DNA of 64,000 bases from contig NZ_VRYZ01000008.1 in the NCBI RefSeq assembly GCF_008064635.1, forward strand, positions 124,001 through 188,000, read 5' to 3'. The notes beneath the pieces were generated by a model, which saw only the letters and a list, made by a program, of their open reading frames with translations, was not told where the DNA came from and made no database searches. The stretch is from Parahaliea aestuarii. Its GTDB lineage: Bacteria; Pseudomonadota; Gammaproteobacteria; Pseudomonadales; Halieaceae. Made by a program: the position numbers and the translations under genes. Positions 15,446 through 24,502 of this stretch are shown here, in pieces; position 1 is the first letter of the stretch; the number at the start of each line of letters is the position of its first letter.

Positions 15446-16516
15446 TCAGGCGGCCTGGCAGGTGCCGGCGCCGGCACAGGCCAGCACTGCGGAGGGCCCC
15501 TGGTAGTAATAGCCCTGCTGATAGCGGATGCCCTCCAGTTGCAGTATGGTCGCCTGCTGGGCGGTTTCTACCCCTTCAGCAATACACAGCGCCCCGATTC
15601 GCGCGGCATAGAGGCCCAGCATGCGCAGCATCTGTGCGTACTGGGGCTTCTCGCCCACCTTGGCAACCAGGGAGCGATCCACCTTGATGATGTCAGGTGA
15701 CAGCTCCAGTACGTGGTGCAGCGACGCATACCCCGCCCCGACGTCGTCTACCGCAACGCGCACGCCCCTGGCGCGAGCCCGCTCCAGGTGCATCAGCACC
15801 TGTTCATAGTTCCCGATCGGGCGCGTTTCAGTAATCTCGATGACCAGTTGCTGTGGTGCAACAGCGCCATTGAGCAGACCCTCCAGGTAGCCGCTGCAGA
15901 TCCCCTCCTCTGACAGGTTCAGGGAGAGGAACCCCTGGCAGGGGGCGCTACAGGCAAATGCCTTGATAGCCGAATGGGCCAGCGCAATCTCCAGTTCACC
16001 GCGCAGCCCCCGGGTGTCCGCCAGGGCGAGCATGTCGAGGGGCTTGATCCCGTAGCCCGCGAAAGAAGACAGCGCCTCGTGGCCGATTGGCCTGCCGGTG
16101 CTGGCGTCCATCAGGGGCTGGAATGTAGCTTGATAGCGACTATCCCCCAGCAGGGCATCAATGGTCTGGCCCTCTACCAGCGGCGTCGATTGCGCAGACA
16201 GCAGCGAACGCAGCGTGATGACCGTAGCAAAGGCCTTCTCCGCCAGATAGGCCAGCAGGGCGTCGCGGCTGACCTCCGCCCCCGGTGCGCTGCAGCCGAA
16301 CTCCCCGAGCGGGACAGCGGCCACTCCGTCGATGGCCACGCACTCCCAGGGGCCGCCCGCCGGCACCTTGCCCAGCGGGTCGATAGACACCCCGGGGGCC
16401 GGCGCAAAATACGCCTTTACCCCGAATTTCTCTTCACACTCAACCACTGCGCGACCCAGCAAATTGCCAAGCAATTCGCGGCCGTATCCTGCCTCCAGAC
16501 TCATGCCTTTACCCAT
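15446..16516 (-). CDS. EAL domain c-di-GMP phosphodiesterase
   Basis: A 356-residue soluble protein. An N-terminal region of about 115 residues has no clear domain; the EAL domain covers about 120-350. Catalytic and metal residues seem present: HEAL, the Asn in LSLNLS, EITE, VDDVGAGY, IIKVD and AEGVET. The DDFGTG loop reads DDVGAG, a conservative change, so activity is likely but untested. It ends convergently 16 bp from the PilZ gene. ATGs at 16516 and 16504 are both possible starts. Confidence 0.88.
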   Translation of the reverse strand: MGKGMSLEAGYGRELLGNLLGRAVVECEEKFGVKAYFAPAPGVSIDPLGKVPAGGPWECVAIDGVAAVPLGEFGCSAPGAEVSRDALLAYLAEKAFATVITLRSLLSAQSTPLVEGQTIDALLGDSRYQATFQPLMDASTGRPIGHEALSSFAGYGIKPLDMLALADTRGLRGELEIALAHSAIKAFACSAPCQGFLSLNLSEEGICSGYLEGLLNGAVAPQQLVIEITETRPIGNYEQVLMHLERARARGVRVAVDDVGAGYASLHHVLELSPDIIKVDRSLVAKVGEKPQYAQMLRMLGLYAARIGALCIAEGVETAQQATILQLEGIRYQQGYYYQGPSAVLACAGAGTCQAA

Positions 16517-17065
16517 GCTGATCCAGTGCGCACCGACTGGTAGAGGCGCGCAAATACGAATGCAAACAGCCGCCCCCTACTGCCTGGTAAGCAGCGGGAA
16601 CGCTGTGAATCCTTGAAAATCGAACGGGAGTGGCCCCGCTGGGGGCCTTTCTTCAAGTGCAGTGGGTACCGCTGCTGCAATGACGGTGGCCGGACGCTGT
16701 CACAGGACAGTGTCTGGCAAACCGCGTTTTGGAAGTCCCTAACGTGGGGCAACGTCTCGTAAAGTTACCCCGGTGCGGCAGTCTGTGCTGCCATTCACGG
16801 CCGAGGCCGCAGGGCCCGCATAATACGCGGATCAGTTCATCTTTCTGTGAATTATTTGACATTGATCGCAAAGTTAATGTTTTCATTAGACACATAGTTG
16901 GTGCTCTGGTACCGATCGGCACCGGGCCAAGCGGCCATACCCGGTGTTCGGATGAGGAAAAGATGGCGCCGTTCGTCTCATTAGGAGAATAATCAGGCCC
17001 CGGTCCCGCGCGCCCACTACGCGGGTGGACCGACATGGAGGGGGCGTCAGCAGACGGGACAGATA
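16517..17065. other. 550-bp divergent regulatory gap (EAL / RND pump)
   Basis: No gene is supported here. There is a terminator-like hairpin on the plus strand (GGCCCC-GCTG-GGGGCC at 16632-16647, then TTTCTT), although no plus-strand gene ends nearby. There is an inverted repeat built on CACCGGG/CCCGGTG at about 16912-16954. TTGACA at 16856-16861 lacks a fitting -10. The hairpin and the inverted repeat may belong to the leader of the efflux operon. Confidence 0.4.
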
Positions 17066-18247
17066 ATGGGTAGAAAACTCGTGCGGGTACTCGCTCCCTT
17101 TGCCGTGGTTGCCGGCGGCGTCGGGGTGTTCATGCTGCTGCACGCCACCCGGCCGGTACCGGAGCAATCCGGGGAGAGCGCCAGGCCGGTCAGTGTCTAT
17201 ACCGCAGCGGTGACCCAGCGGGATATCACCCTGCAGGTACACACCCAGGGCGAGGTGCGACCGCGCACCGAGCTGGACATTGTCAGCCAGGTCAGCGGCC
17301 GAATTGTCGAAGTGTCCCCGGAATTCACCGAGGGGGGCGCCATTCGCGCCGGCGAAACCCTGCTGCGCATCGAAGACCTGGACTACCGCCTGGCCCTGCA
17401 CGAAGCCCAGGCCCGGGTGGCCGAGGCACAGGTTGGCCTGGAGCAGTCCCTGGCGGATGCCGATGTGGCCCGCAAGCAGTTGCGCAACCAACCGGATGTC
17501 TCCCCCCTGGCCCTGAAGAAGCCACAGGTGGCCGAGGCCCAGGCCCGCCTCGCAGCCGCGGAAGCGGCGCTGGAACAGGCCCGGCTGGACCTTGAACGCA
17601 CGCGTATCAGCCTGCCCTTTGACGGCCGCTTTACCACCACCCAGGCCGACCGCGGCCAGTTCATCAGCGCTGGCACGGTGGTCGGTCACGCCTTTGCCAC
17701 CGATGTGGTGGAAGTCCGCCTGCCGCTGGCGGATGCCCAACTGGCTTCGCTCGGCCTGCCCATCGGCTTCTCTGCTGCCGCTGGCGAAGGGCTGCCGGTG
17801 ACGCTGAGCGCCCGGGTCGCCGGGCAGCAACAGCAGTGGCGGGGTCGGCTGACCCGGCTGGACGCCGCCATCGACCCCGGCAGCAGAACCCTCTACGGAC
17901 TGGCGGAGGTCGCCTCGCCCTACCGCGACAATGTGTCCGACGGCGGTATGCCACTGGCGGTGGGCCTGTTCGTGGAAGCCGTCATCAGTGGCCGGCAATT
18001 GCCCGGGGCGCAGGTCATCCCCGCCGCCGCCCTGCGCGCCGGCAATACCGTGTACATCGTGTCCGCCGAGGGCACCCTGGACATCCGCGAAGTCGAGGTC
18101 CTGCAGCGCAACGCGGAGCAGGCGGTGATCAGCGCCGGCCTGGAGGGCGGTGAACAGGTGGTGATCTCGGCCGTGCGCAATCCCATCCAGGGCATGGCGA
18201 TCCAGGGCATCGACGGCGACGCCAACGCCGTGGCCAACCACCCCTGA
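17066..18247 (+). CDS. RND efflux membrane fusion protein (HlyD family)
   Basis: A 393-residue periplasmic adaptor with an N-terminal anchor (residues 10-27). The lipoyl halves (VHTQGEVRPRTELDIVSQVSGRI with EGGAIRAGETLLRIED, and LERTRISLPFDGRF after the helices) flank a coiled-coil hairpin (residues 105-170, rich in EAQARVAEAQ). The beta-barrel and membrane-proximal parts follow. It bridges the inner-membrane pump encoded 13 bp downstream to an outer-membrane channel not found in the window. The substrate is unknown. Confidence 0.92.
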   Translation: MGRKLVRVLAPFAVVAGGVGVFMLLHATRPVPEQSGESARPVSVYTAAVTQRDITLQVHTQGEVRPRTELDIVSQVSGRIVEVSPEFTEGGAIRAGETLLRIEDLDYRLALHEAQARVAEAQVGLEQSLADADVARKQLRNQPDVSPLALKKPQVAEAQARLAAAEAALEQARLDLERTRISLPFDGRFTTTQADRGQFISAGTVVGHAFATDVVEVRLPLADAQLASLGLPIGFSAAAGEGLPVTLSARVAGQQQQWRGRLTRLDAAIDPGSRTLYGLAEVASPYRDNVSDGGMPLAVGLFVEAVISGRQLPGAQVIPAAALRAGNTVYIVSAEGTLDIREVEVLQRNAEQAVISAGLEGGEQVVISAVRNPIQGMAIQGIDGDANAVANHP

Positions 18248-18260
18248 GCCGGAGGCTGAT

Positions 18261-21200
18261 ATGGAACGCCTGATCCGCTGGTGGGCCTTTAACCCGGTCG
18301 CGGCCAATCTGCTGATGGTGGGTATCCTGCTGTCCGGCTACCTCGGCTTTCTCGCCATGGAGCGGGAGGCCTTCCCGCAGTTTGTGGTCAACCAGGTCCA
18401 GGTAGAGGTCACCTGGCCAGGGGCAGCGCCGCAGGAGGTGGAGGAACAGGTTATCCAGCGCATCGAGGAATCGCTGAAGGACCTGGACAACGTCAAGCGG
18501 GTCAACGCCACCGCCACGGAAGGCCATGGGCGCCTGGACGTGGCCACCTACACCTACGTCGATATCAACGACTTCCTCAATGAAGTCAAAAACCGGGTCG
18601 ACGCGGTCATTGGGCTGCCCCGGGACATCGAGCCCCCCAGGGTCAAGCGCACCCAGTTCCGCGAGGAAATGATCCGGGTGGCGGTGCACGGCGATGTCAG
18701 CGAACGCGAACTCACCCGGCTGGCGGAAGACCTGCGGGACGACATGGCCAAACTGCCCTGGATTTCGGTGGTGGAGCTGTTCGGTACCCGCCGCGAAGAG
18801 GTCACGGTGGAGCTGTCGGAAAGCGCCATGCGCCGCTACGGACTGGGCTTTGACGACGTGGCCGCCGCCATCCGCGGCAGTTCGGTCAACCTGTCCTCGG
18901 GCATGGTGCGCACCGCCACCGGCGACATCCGCCTGCGCGCCCGCAATCTGGCCGATAGCGCCGACGACTTCGAGCGCATTGTGGTGCGCCAGACCGACGC
19001 CGGGGCCATCGTGGCCGTGGGCGATGTGGCGCGCGTCATCGACGGCTTCGAAGAGAATGAAATCCTCGCCACCATGAACGGCCAGCCGGCGGTACTGCTG
19101 CAGGCCCTGTCCACCGACAACATGCAGGTGGTACAGGCTTCCGAAGCCGTCAAAGCCTGGATGGACGAGGTCCGCCCCACCCTGCCCCGCGGCATGGACC
19201 TCACCCTGTGGTTCGACACCGCCGACATCTACAACAGCCGCATGTCCACCATCGGCAAGTCCGCCTATATGGGGCTGGCGCTGGTGTTTGCGGTGCTGAT
19301 CCTGTCCCTGCGCCCCAAGGTGGCCCTGTGGGTCACCGTGGGTATCGCCGTGGCCTTTCTCGGCACCTTCGCCATGTTGCCGGGCAATGATGTTTCCCTG
19401 AACGTGATGTCCACCTTCGCCTTCCTGCTGGTGCTTGGGATCGTGGTGGACGACGCCATCGTGGTGGGCGAGAGCATCCACCAGGAGGCCCACGTCACCG
19501 GCGGCGGGCCGGAATCCGCGGTGACCGGGACCTTGGCGGTGGCCAAACCGGTCATCTTCGCCGTGCTCACCACCATGATCGCCTTTGCCCCCTGGTTCTT
19601 CCTGGACGTGGAGGGCGGTCACATGACCAAACAGTTCTCCATCGTCATCACCGCCGCACTGACCATCTCCCTGATCGAGGCCTTCCTCATCCTGCCGGCC
19701 CACCTGCGGCACCTCGAGCACCGGGAAAAGCTCGGCGGCTGGCGCGCAAAACAGAAGGCGCTGGAAGAGGGCATTGTGCACTTTGCCAACACCCGCTATC
19801 GCGCCCTGATCGGCTGGGCCGTCCGGCGCCGCTACCTGACCGCCGCCCTGTTCATCGCCACCTTTATCATCAGCCTTGGCCTGTTCACCGCCGGCTGGGT
19901 CAAGTTCACCTTTTTCCCCGAAGTAGAGAGCGACCAGATCTACATCAACGTGGAGATGCCCGCAGGTTCCCCCTACTCCCGCTCGCTGGAGGTGCTGCGC
20001 GTCCTGCAGGAAGCGGAGAAGAAGCTTATCGCGGAAGTGGAGCAGACAGCCAGCGACAGCGGCGGCAGCGGCGAGCTGGTACGGGGCTGGTACACCCGCT
20101 CACGCCGCGACAGCGTCATCGCCATCGTGCAACTGGCGCCGCCCACCGAGCGCGACCTCTCGGCCCGCGAAGCGGCGCTGCGCTTCCAGGAACTGGTGGG
20201 CGACATTCCCGACGCCGACGCCATCACCATCAACTACACCCTGAACGACCAGGGCCCCGCCCTCACCTACCTGCTGCAACACCGCGACCTGGCGGTCCTG
20301 CGCGCCGCCAGTACGGAACTGCAGGCGCAGCTTCACACCTACAGTGGCGCCTATTACATCCGCGACAGCCTGCGTGGCGAATCCGACGAGATTCACCTGC
20401 AGTTGCGCCCGGGAGCGGAGAAGCTCGGCATCACCCTGGCCCAGGTTTCCAGCCAGGTGCGCCAGGCCTACTACGGCGAGGAAGTGCAGCGCCTGCCGCG
20501 GGAAAACGGTGATGTGCGGGTAATGCTGAAGTATCCCCGGGAGCTGCGCGAGAGTCTTTCCTCCCTCGACCACTTCCGGGTGCGGACCGCTGACGGGCGT
20601 GAACTGCCACTGCTGTCGGTGGTGGATGTCGAAGTCTCCAGCGGCGTACAGCGCATAGAGCGCCGCGACGGCGAACGCACCCTGCAGGTATCGGCCGACG
20701 CCGTGCCGGAACTGGTCAGCGACATCAATCGCGATGTACAGGACAACTTCCTGCCGCAGCTGGGCGAGCGCTACCCCGGCCTGACAATTCTCAAGGGCGG
20801 CCAGCAGGAAACCGAGCAGGACTTCATGCAGCAGATCACCTCGCTGTACCTGGTGGCGGCCTTCGCCATGTATACGCTGATCGCCATTGCCTTCCGCTCC
20901 TACGCCTTGCCCCTGCTGATCATGACGGCGATTCCCTTTGGTTTTATGGGCGCGGTGTTCGGCCATCTCCTGTTCGGGATTCCACTGGCCCTGTTTTCCT
21001 ACTTCGGCATCGGCGCCGCCGCCGGCGTGGTGGTGAACGACAATCTGGTGCTGGTGGACTATATCGGCCGGCTGCGGGCCCAGGGCAAAGACGCGCTGAC
21101 GGCGGTCATCGAGGCCGGCGTACACCGCTTCCGTCCCATCCTGCTCACCACCCTGACCACTTTCATCGGCCTGATCCCGATCATGGCAGAGCGTTCCACC

Positions 21201-21395
21201 GAGGCGCAGTTTCTAAAGCCAGCCGTACTTTCACTGGCCTTCGGTGTACTGTTCGCCCTGTTCGTCACCCTGCTGATGGTGCCGGCCCTGTACCTGATCG
21301 GCGAGGACTGCTCGCGCCTCTTTGCAAGGGGAAAAGCCTGGTTTCGCGGTGAGCGCGGAGTCGTCGGGGAACACAGCGCCCGCGACAGTCAGTAG
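18261..21395 (+). CDS. RND efflux pump permease (AcrB/HAE-like)
   Basis: A 1044-residue inner-membrane pump. The first helix (VAANLLMVGILLSGYLGF) is followed by the porter segment with VEVTWPGAAPQEVEEQV and helices 2-6, with LGIVVDDAIVVGESI as the proton-relay motif (the two Asp of helix 4). A second half repeats the layout (FGIGAAAGVVVNDNLVLVDY). A GGAGG site lies 7-8 bases before the ATG, right after the adaptor gene. The divergent sequence and lack of a typical drug-pump signature leave open export of lipids, detergents or other hydrophobic molecules. Confidence 0.93.
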   Translation: MERLIRWWAFNPVAANLLMVGILLSGYLGFLAMEREAFPQFVVNQVQVEVTWPGAAPQEVEEQVIQRIEESLKDLDNVKRVNATATEGHGRLDVATYTYVDINDFLNEVKNRVDAVIGLPRDIEPPRVKRTQFREEMIRVAVHGDVSERELTRLAEDLRDDMAKLPWISVVELFGTRREEVTVELSESAMRRYGLGFDDVAAAIRGSSVNLSSGMVRTATGDIRLRARNLADSADDFERIVVRQTDAGAIVAVGDVARVIDGFEENEILATMNGQPAVLLQALSTDNMQVVQASEAVKAWMDEVRPTLPRGMDLTLWFDTADIYNSRMSTIGKSAYMGLALVFAVLILSLRPKVALWVTVGIAVAFLGTFAMLPGNDVSLNVMSTFAFLLVLGIVVDDAIVVGESIHQEAHVTGGGPESAVTGTLAVAKPVIFAVLTTMIAFAPWFFLDVEGGHMTKQFSIVITAALTISLIEAFLILPAHLRHLEHREKLGGWRAKQKALEEGIVHFANTRYRALIGWAVRRRYLTAALFIATFIISLGLFTAGWVKFTFFPEVESDQIYINVEMPAGSPYSRSLEVLRVLQEAEKKLIAEVEQTASDSGGSGELVRGWYTRSRRDSVIAIVQLAPPTERDLSAREAALRFQELVGDIPDADAITINYTLNDQGPALTYLLQHRDLAVLRAASTELQAQLHTYSGAYYIRDSLRGESDEIHLQLRPGAEKLGITLAQVSSQVRQAYYGEEVQRLPRENGDVRVMLKYPRELRESLSSLDHFRVRTADGRELPLLSVVDVEVSSGVQRIERRDGERTLQVSADAVPELVSDINRDVQDNFLPQLGERYPGLTILKGGQQETEQDFMQQITSLYLVAAFAMYTLIAIAFRSYALPLLIMTAIPFGFMGAVFGHLLFGIPLALFSYFGIGAAAGVVVNDNLVLVDYIGRLRAQGKDALTAVIEAGVHRFRPILLTTLTTFIGLIPIMAERSTEAQFLKPAVLSLAFGVLFALFVTLLMVPALYLIGEDCSRLFARGKAWFRGERGVVGEHSARDSQ

Positions 21396-21468
21396 GCCGG
21401 CGGTGCAGGACATCGCCAGACAGCGGCGATGATGGTCTGCGGCGACGGAGCTGGCTGGCGCGAAGCGA

Positions 21469-21708
21469 CTACTTCTGGTGCTTCGCCTTCCACGCGTCGT
21501 AAGGCATGCCGTAAATGCGCTCGCGGGCACTGTCGTAGTCCATCTCCAGTCCCTCCTCCTCGGCGGCGGCCATGTACCACTTGGCAAGGCAGTTGCGACA
21601 GAAGCCGGCCAGCTCCATCAGCTCGATGTTCTGCACGTCCTTGCGGCTGTCGAGGTGTTCCAGCAGGCGGCGAAAGGCGCCGGCCTCAATGTTGTTGAGA
21701 TTCGACAC
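21469..21708 (-). CDS. DUF1244 family protein
   Basis: A 79-residue protein starting at GTG, with TAAGGAG 7 bases upstream; the nearby ATG is out of frame. The family core is clear: AFRRLLEHLDSRKDVQNIELM, then AGFCRNCLAKWY with the CxxC pair, and MPYDAWKAKHQ at the end. The family is small, helical and found in proteobacteria. Its role is unknown to me. It stands alone after the convergent RND pump. Confidence 0.88.
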   Translation of the reverse strand: MSNLNNIEAGAFRRLLEHLDSRKDVQNIELMELAGFCRNCLAKWYMAAAEEEGLEMDYDSARERIYGMPYDAWKAKHQK

Positions 21709-21801
21709 GGCATTTCTCCTTATTGATGACTTGCGGGTGGAGCGCGTTTGTTATCGGGACATCGTTATCCAGTCGCCTTGCCCGGCACGACGGGCCCGGG
21801 G

Positions 21802-22935
21802 CTATTCGCCCATGTGGGCCACGCTCCTGAGGATCAACTGTACCAGACGGGTCTGGCGTGTCACCCCGGTTTTGGAGAACACCGCGCTGAGGTGGGACTT
21901 GCCGGTATTGCGGGAAATGTTGAGCTGCTCACAGGCCTCATCCAGGGTGGCGCCATTGGCCAGCAAGAGGGCCAGGTTGGCCTCGGCCCGGGTAAAACCG
22001 AACAGGGTCATCAGCACCGCCTGTGGCGCATCCCGCGGCTGGCTGGGATCGGAGATAAATATGGCCACGGAGGGATTGCGGCTGCCGTCGGGCGCCGCCA
22101 CCAGTGGCAGCGGGCGTATCAGAACGCCCGCCCCTGGCGCTTCCGGCCCGGACAGGCGCAGGGCGCGGATAAAGGCCGGCTCGCCCCGCAGGTGGGCCTG
22201 CATTACCTCATCCAGGCAGGCGCGAAAGGCCTGGTTGTCGGCGCGGTCCGCCAGGCGCAGCTTGCCGTTTTCCGACTGCATCCAGCGCCCCTCCCCCATG
22301 AGCCGCTCGGCGGCGCGGTTGCTGTGCCGGATGCGGGCGCTCTGGTCGAGAATAATGGCCGCCACCGCCATGCGGTCCACCGCGTTGGCAAACAGGGAGC
22401 GTTCGCTCTCCACCCGGGCGATACGCGCCTGCAGGCGAATGGTCTGCTGGATATGCGGCAGCAGCTGCTTGCACAGAGCGCGCTCCGCGGCGGAGAAGTT
22501 GTCCTTCTCCTCCACCCTGGCGAAGCGCAGGCGCGCGCTGTTGCCGAGGTCGTCCCCCAGGTCCGCTCCCATCAGGTGGCGCACCCCGGTGCCCTTGACG
22601 TACTGCTGGTAGTAATCCGACGCGTAGTACTCCTCCGGCGCCATGAACTCGTCCATGGTGTAGACCTCTCCCGCCGGCAGATTGACGAAGGGGTCCATGG
22701 CGAAATAGCTCTCGTTATAAGAGTCAAAGATGGCCGAGGACAGCACTACCGAGTTGATCACCACGCCGGCGTCGCCCGCCTTTGGCGCGCGCAGGATCAG
22801 GGTGACAAAGTCAGCGCCCAGGGCCTGCCCCAGCAGGCGCAGAAATTCCTGCCACGGCGGGTCCGCCACCGGCCCCCGGGACAGGGCCAGTAGCAGTTCA
22901 TTCATGGCAGCGGAAATCTGGTAGTCGCGGGGCAC
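21802..22935 (-). CDS. LuxR-type transcriptional regulator
   Basis: A 377-residue protein. The N-terminal two thirds look like a sensor region (PAS/GAF-like; AVAAIILDQSARIRHSNRAAERLMG around residue 190 is a PAS start). The C-terminal 65 residues form a LuxR HTH: FGFTRAEANLALLLANG, then LDEACEQLNISRNTGKSHL and the closing helix. The ligand is unknown. It lies just upstream of the SDR gene's 3' end on the same strand, so it may share its unit or control neighbours. No response-regulator receiver domain is seen. Confidence 0.85.
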   Translation of the reverse strand: MPRDYQISAAMNELLLALSRGPVADPPWQEFLRLLGQALGADFVTLILRAPKAGDAGVVINSVVLSSAIFDSYNESYFAMDPFVNLPAGEVYTMDEFMAPEEYYASDYYQQYVKGTGVRHLMGADLGDDLGNSARLRFARVEEKDNFSAAERALCKQLLPHIQQTIRLQARIARVESERSLFANAVDRMAVAAIILDQSARIRHSNRAAERLMGEGRWMQSENGKLRLADRADNQAFRACLDEVMQAHLRGEPAFIRALRLSGPEAPGAGVLIRPLPLVAAPDGSRNPSVAIFISDPSQPRDAPQAVLMTLFGFTRAEANLALLLANGATLDEACEQLNISRNTGKSHLSAVFSKTGVTRQTRLVQLILRSVAHMGE

Positions 22936-22990
22936 CGGAACAACTCGTGTAAATCAGGCATTGTCCGGTGAGGATGCTACGGGGTCAACG

Positions 22991-23011
22991 CGGGGCGGCA
23001 CGGCCGCCCCG
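22991..23011 (-). terminator. Hairpin after the SDR gene
   Basis: A perfect 9-bp GC stem (22991-22999 with 23003-23011) has a 3-nt loop, 9 bp past the SDR stop. It lacks a T run, so termination strength is uncertain. Confidence 0.45.
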
Positions 23012-23019
23012 ATTGCAGG

Positions 23020-23811
23020 TCAGACCGGCATGTATTCCCCGCCGTTGACATCCAGCCCGGCGCCGGTCACCGCCGCGGCGTAGTCCGAGGCCAGGAAGAT
23101 GGCAGCCTTGGCGCAGTCGGCGTCGTCGGGAATGCTGCCCAGCGGGATGTTGCGGCAGACCTCGGCGATCATCTCGTTCTTGTCGCGGCCGGTTTCCGCC
23201 ACCTGCCAGTCGAAGTAGCCCTCCACTGACGGGCCCCACATCCAGCCCATGTGGGCGCTGTTGACGCGGATATTGTCCTTGCCCAGTTCCAGCGCCAGGT
23301 GCTTGGTGGCGTTGCGCAGGGCGGACTTGGTGCTGCCGTAGCCGCCCTGGGTGGCCAGGGGCTTGTGCTCGACCATGGTGGCGATCATCACAATGGCGCC
23401 GCCACCGGCCTTGCGCATGGCGGGTATGCAGGCCTGGGTAAGCTGCATGGTGCCGAAGAAGTTGACCTCCATACTGCGGCGCCAGCCGTTGAGGTCGGCG
23501 ACATCGATGGGCTCAAAGCTGCCGGGGTCGTAGGCACTGTTGAACAGCACATCGATGCGCCCGAAAGCCTCTTCCGTTTTCGCCGCGAGATTGCGGCAGT
23601 GATCGACGTTGCTGATATCGGTGGGCACCTTCAGCACCTTGGTACCGAGGCCCAGTTCATTGATCTCCTGCTCGGCGATATCCAGCTTGGCCCCGGTGCG
23701 CGCCGCCAGTACCACGGCGGTTGCACCCTCCTTCGCCGCCAGGGTGGACAGTTCCTGCCCCAGCCCCGGCCCGATCCCGGACACGATCACGACTTTGTCT
23801 TTCAACAGCAT
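23020..23811 (-). CDS. Short-chain dehydrogenase/reductase
   Basis: A 263-residue SDR. The nucleotide site is SGIGPGLG (the TGxxxGxG position) and the active Tyr/Lys are in YGSTK. The residue 13 before the Tyr, normally Ser, is Thr (IATMVEH). The C-terminus (TGAGLDVNGGEYMPV) is typical of classical SDRs that oxidise or reduce alcohols or ketones with NAD(P). An AGGAG site lies before the ATG. The substrate is unknown; a lipid or steroid-like substrate would be a guess. Confidence 0.87.
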   Translation of the reverse strand: MLLKDKVVIVSGIGPGLGQELSTLAAKEGATAVVLAARTGAKLDIAEQEINELGLGTKVLKVPTDISNVDHCRNLAAKTEEAFGRIDVLFNSAYDPGSFEPIDVADLNGWRRSMEVNFFGTMQLTQACIPAMRKAGGGAIVMIATMVEHKPLATQGGYGSTKSALRNATKHLALELGKDNIRVNSAHMGWMWGPSVEGYFDWQVAETGRDKNEMIAEVCRNIPLGSIPDDADCAKAAIFLASDYAAAVTGAGLDVNGGEYMPV

Positions 23812-24003
23812 TGGTTTGCTCCTCGGTTGTTATGTTGTAACCAGTGGAGTTCAAGACTGCCAGCAGCCGGCAGCGGCGGCACCACCCTAACGGGCGAGAC
23901 GGGGTGAGAAAGAGGGGGTGGTTTAGAGGATTGAATCAGCGGGCAAATCCGCCAATCCGTGCCAAACTGCATGGATTACGCCTTGGGAATCCCGGAGCAG
24001 CTG

Positions 24004-24486
24004 ATGGCTTTTGATGAATCCCTGTCTTACCTGCTGGAAGAGCGCCGCATCGCCACTTTGACGACCTTCGATGTGCAGGGCATGCCCCATGTCACCGCCG
24101 TCTGGTTCCTGTGGCAAAACGGGGCGCTTTACCTGACCACCAATGACCAGAGCGGCAAGGGGCGCAACCTGTCCCGGGACCCTCGCATGGCCTTGTGCAT
24201 GGAGTGCCGGGAAGCCGGTCGCGAGGCGGGACTGAGCGCATCGGGCCGGGCCGAGCTACTGACCGGCGAGAAGGCCTCAGCCCTGGCCGGGCAGATCAAC
24301 GGCAAGTACCTGACGCCCGCCGCATTGAACCACCCGGTGGTGGGGACAGCGTTCAGCGGGATGTCCAACCTGGTGGTGAAACTGGTTCCCGAACGATGGA
24401 TTTCCTGGGACATGGCCGCGCTCGGGGATGCGCTTTTCCCACCGGGAAGTGATGCCTCCGGGTTTTTCTATCCCACGCTAAAGTAA
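24004..24486 (+). CDS. Pyridoxamine 5'-phosphate oxidase-fold flavoprotein
   Basis: A 160-residue protein with the split-barrel PPOX fold (RRIATLTTFDVQGMPHVTAVWFLW, then LYLTTNDQSGKGRNL with the phosphate-binding Lys/Arg). The start at the ATG at 24004 is preferred over the upstream GTG because GGAG lies 6 bases before it. Members bind FMN, F420 or heme. This one resembles the short PPOX-class/TIGR-type proteins of unknown substrate. It is convergent with dnaE, with only 16 bp between stops. Confidence 0.82.
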   Translation: MAFDESLSYLLEERRIATLTTFDVQGMPHVTAVWFLWQNGALYLTTNDQSGKGRNLSRDPRMALCMECREAGREAGLSASGRAELLTGEKASALAGQINGKYLTPAALNHPVVGTAFSGMSNLVVKLVPERWISWDMAALGDALFPPGSDASGFFYPTLK

Positions 24487-24502
24487 TCGGACTGAGCGGG
24501 CT

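Noticed and set aside
16856-16884. TTGACA as a -35 box for the RND operon
   Set aside because: No acceptable -10 hexamer at 15-19 bp.
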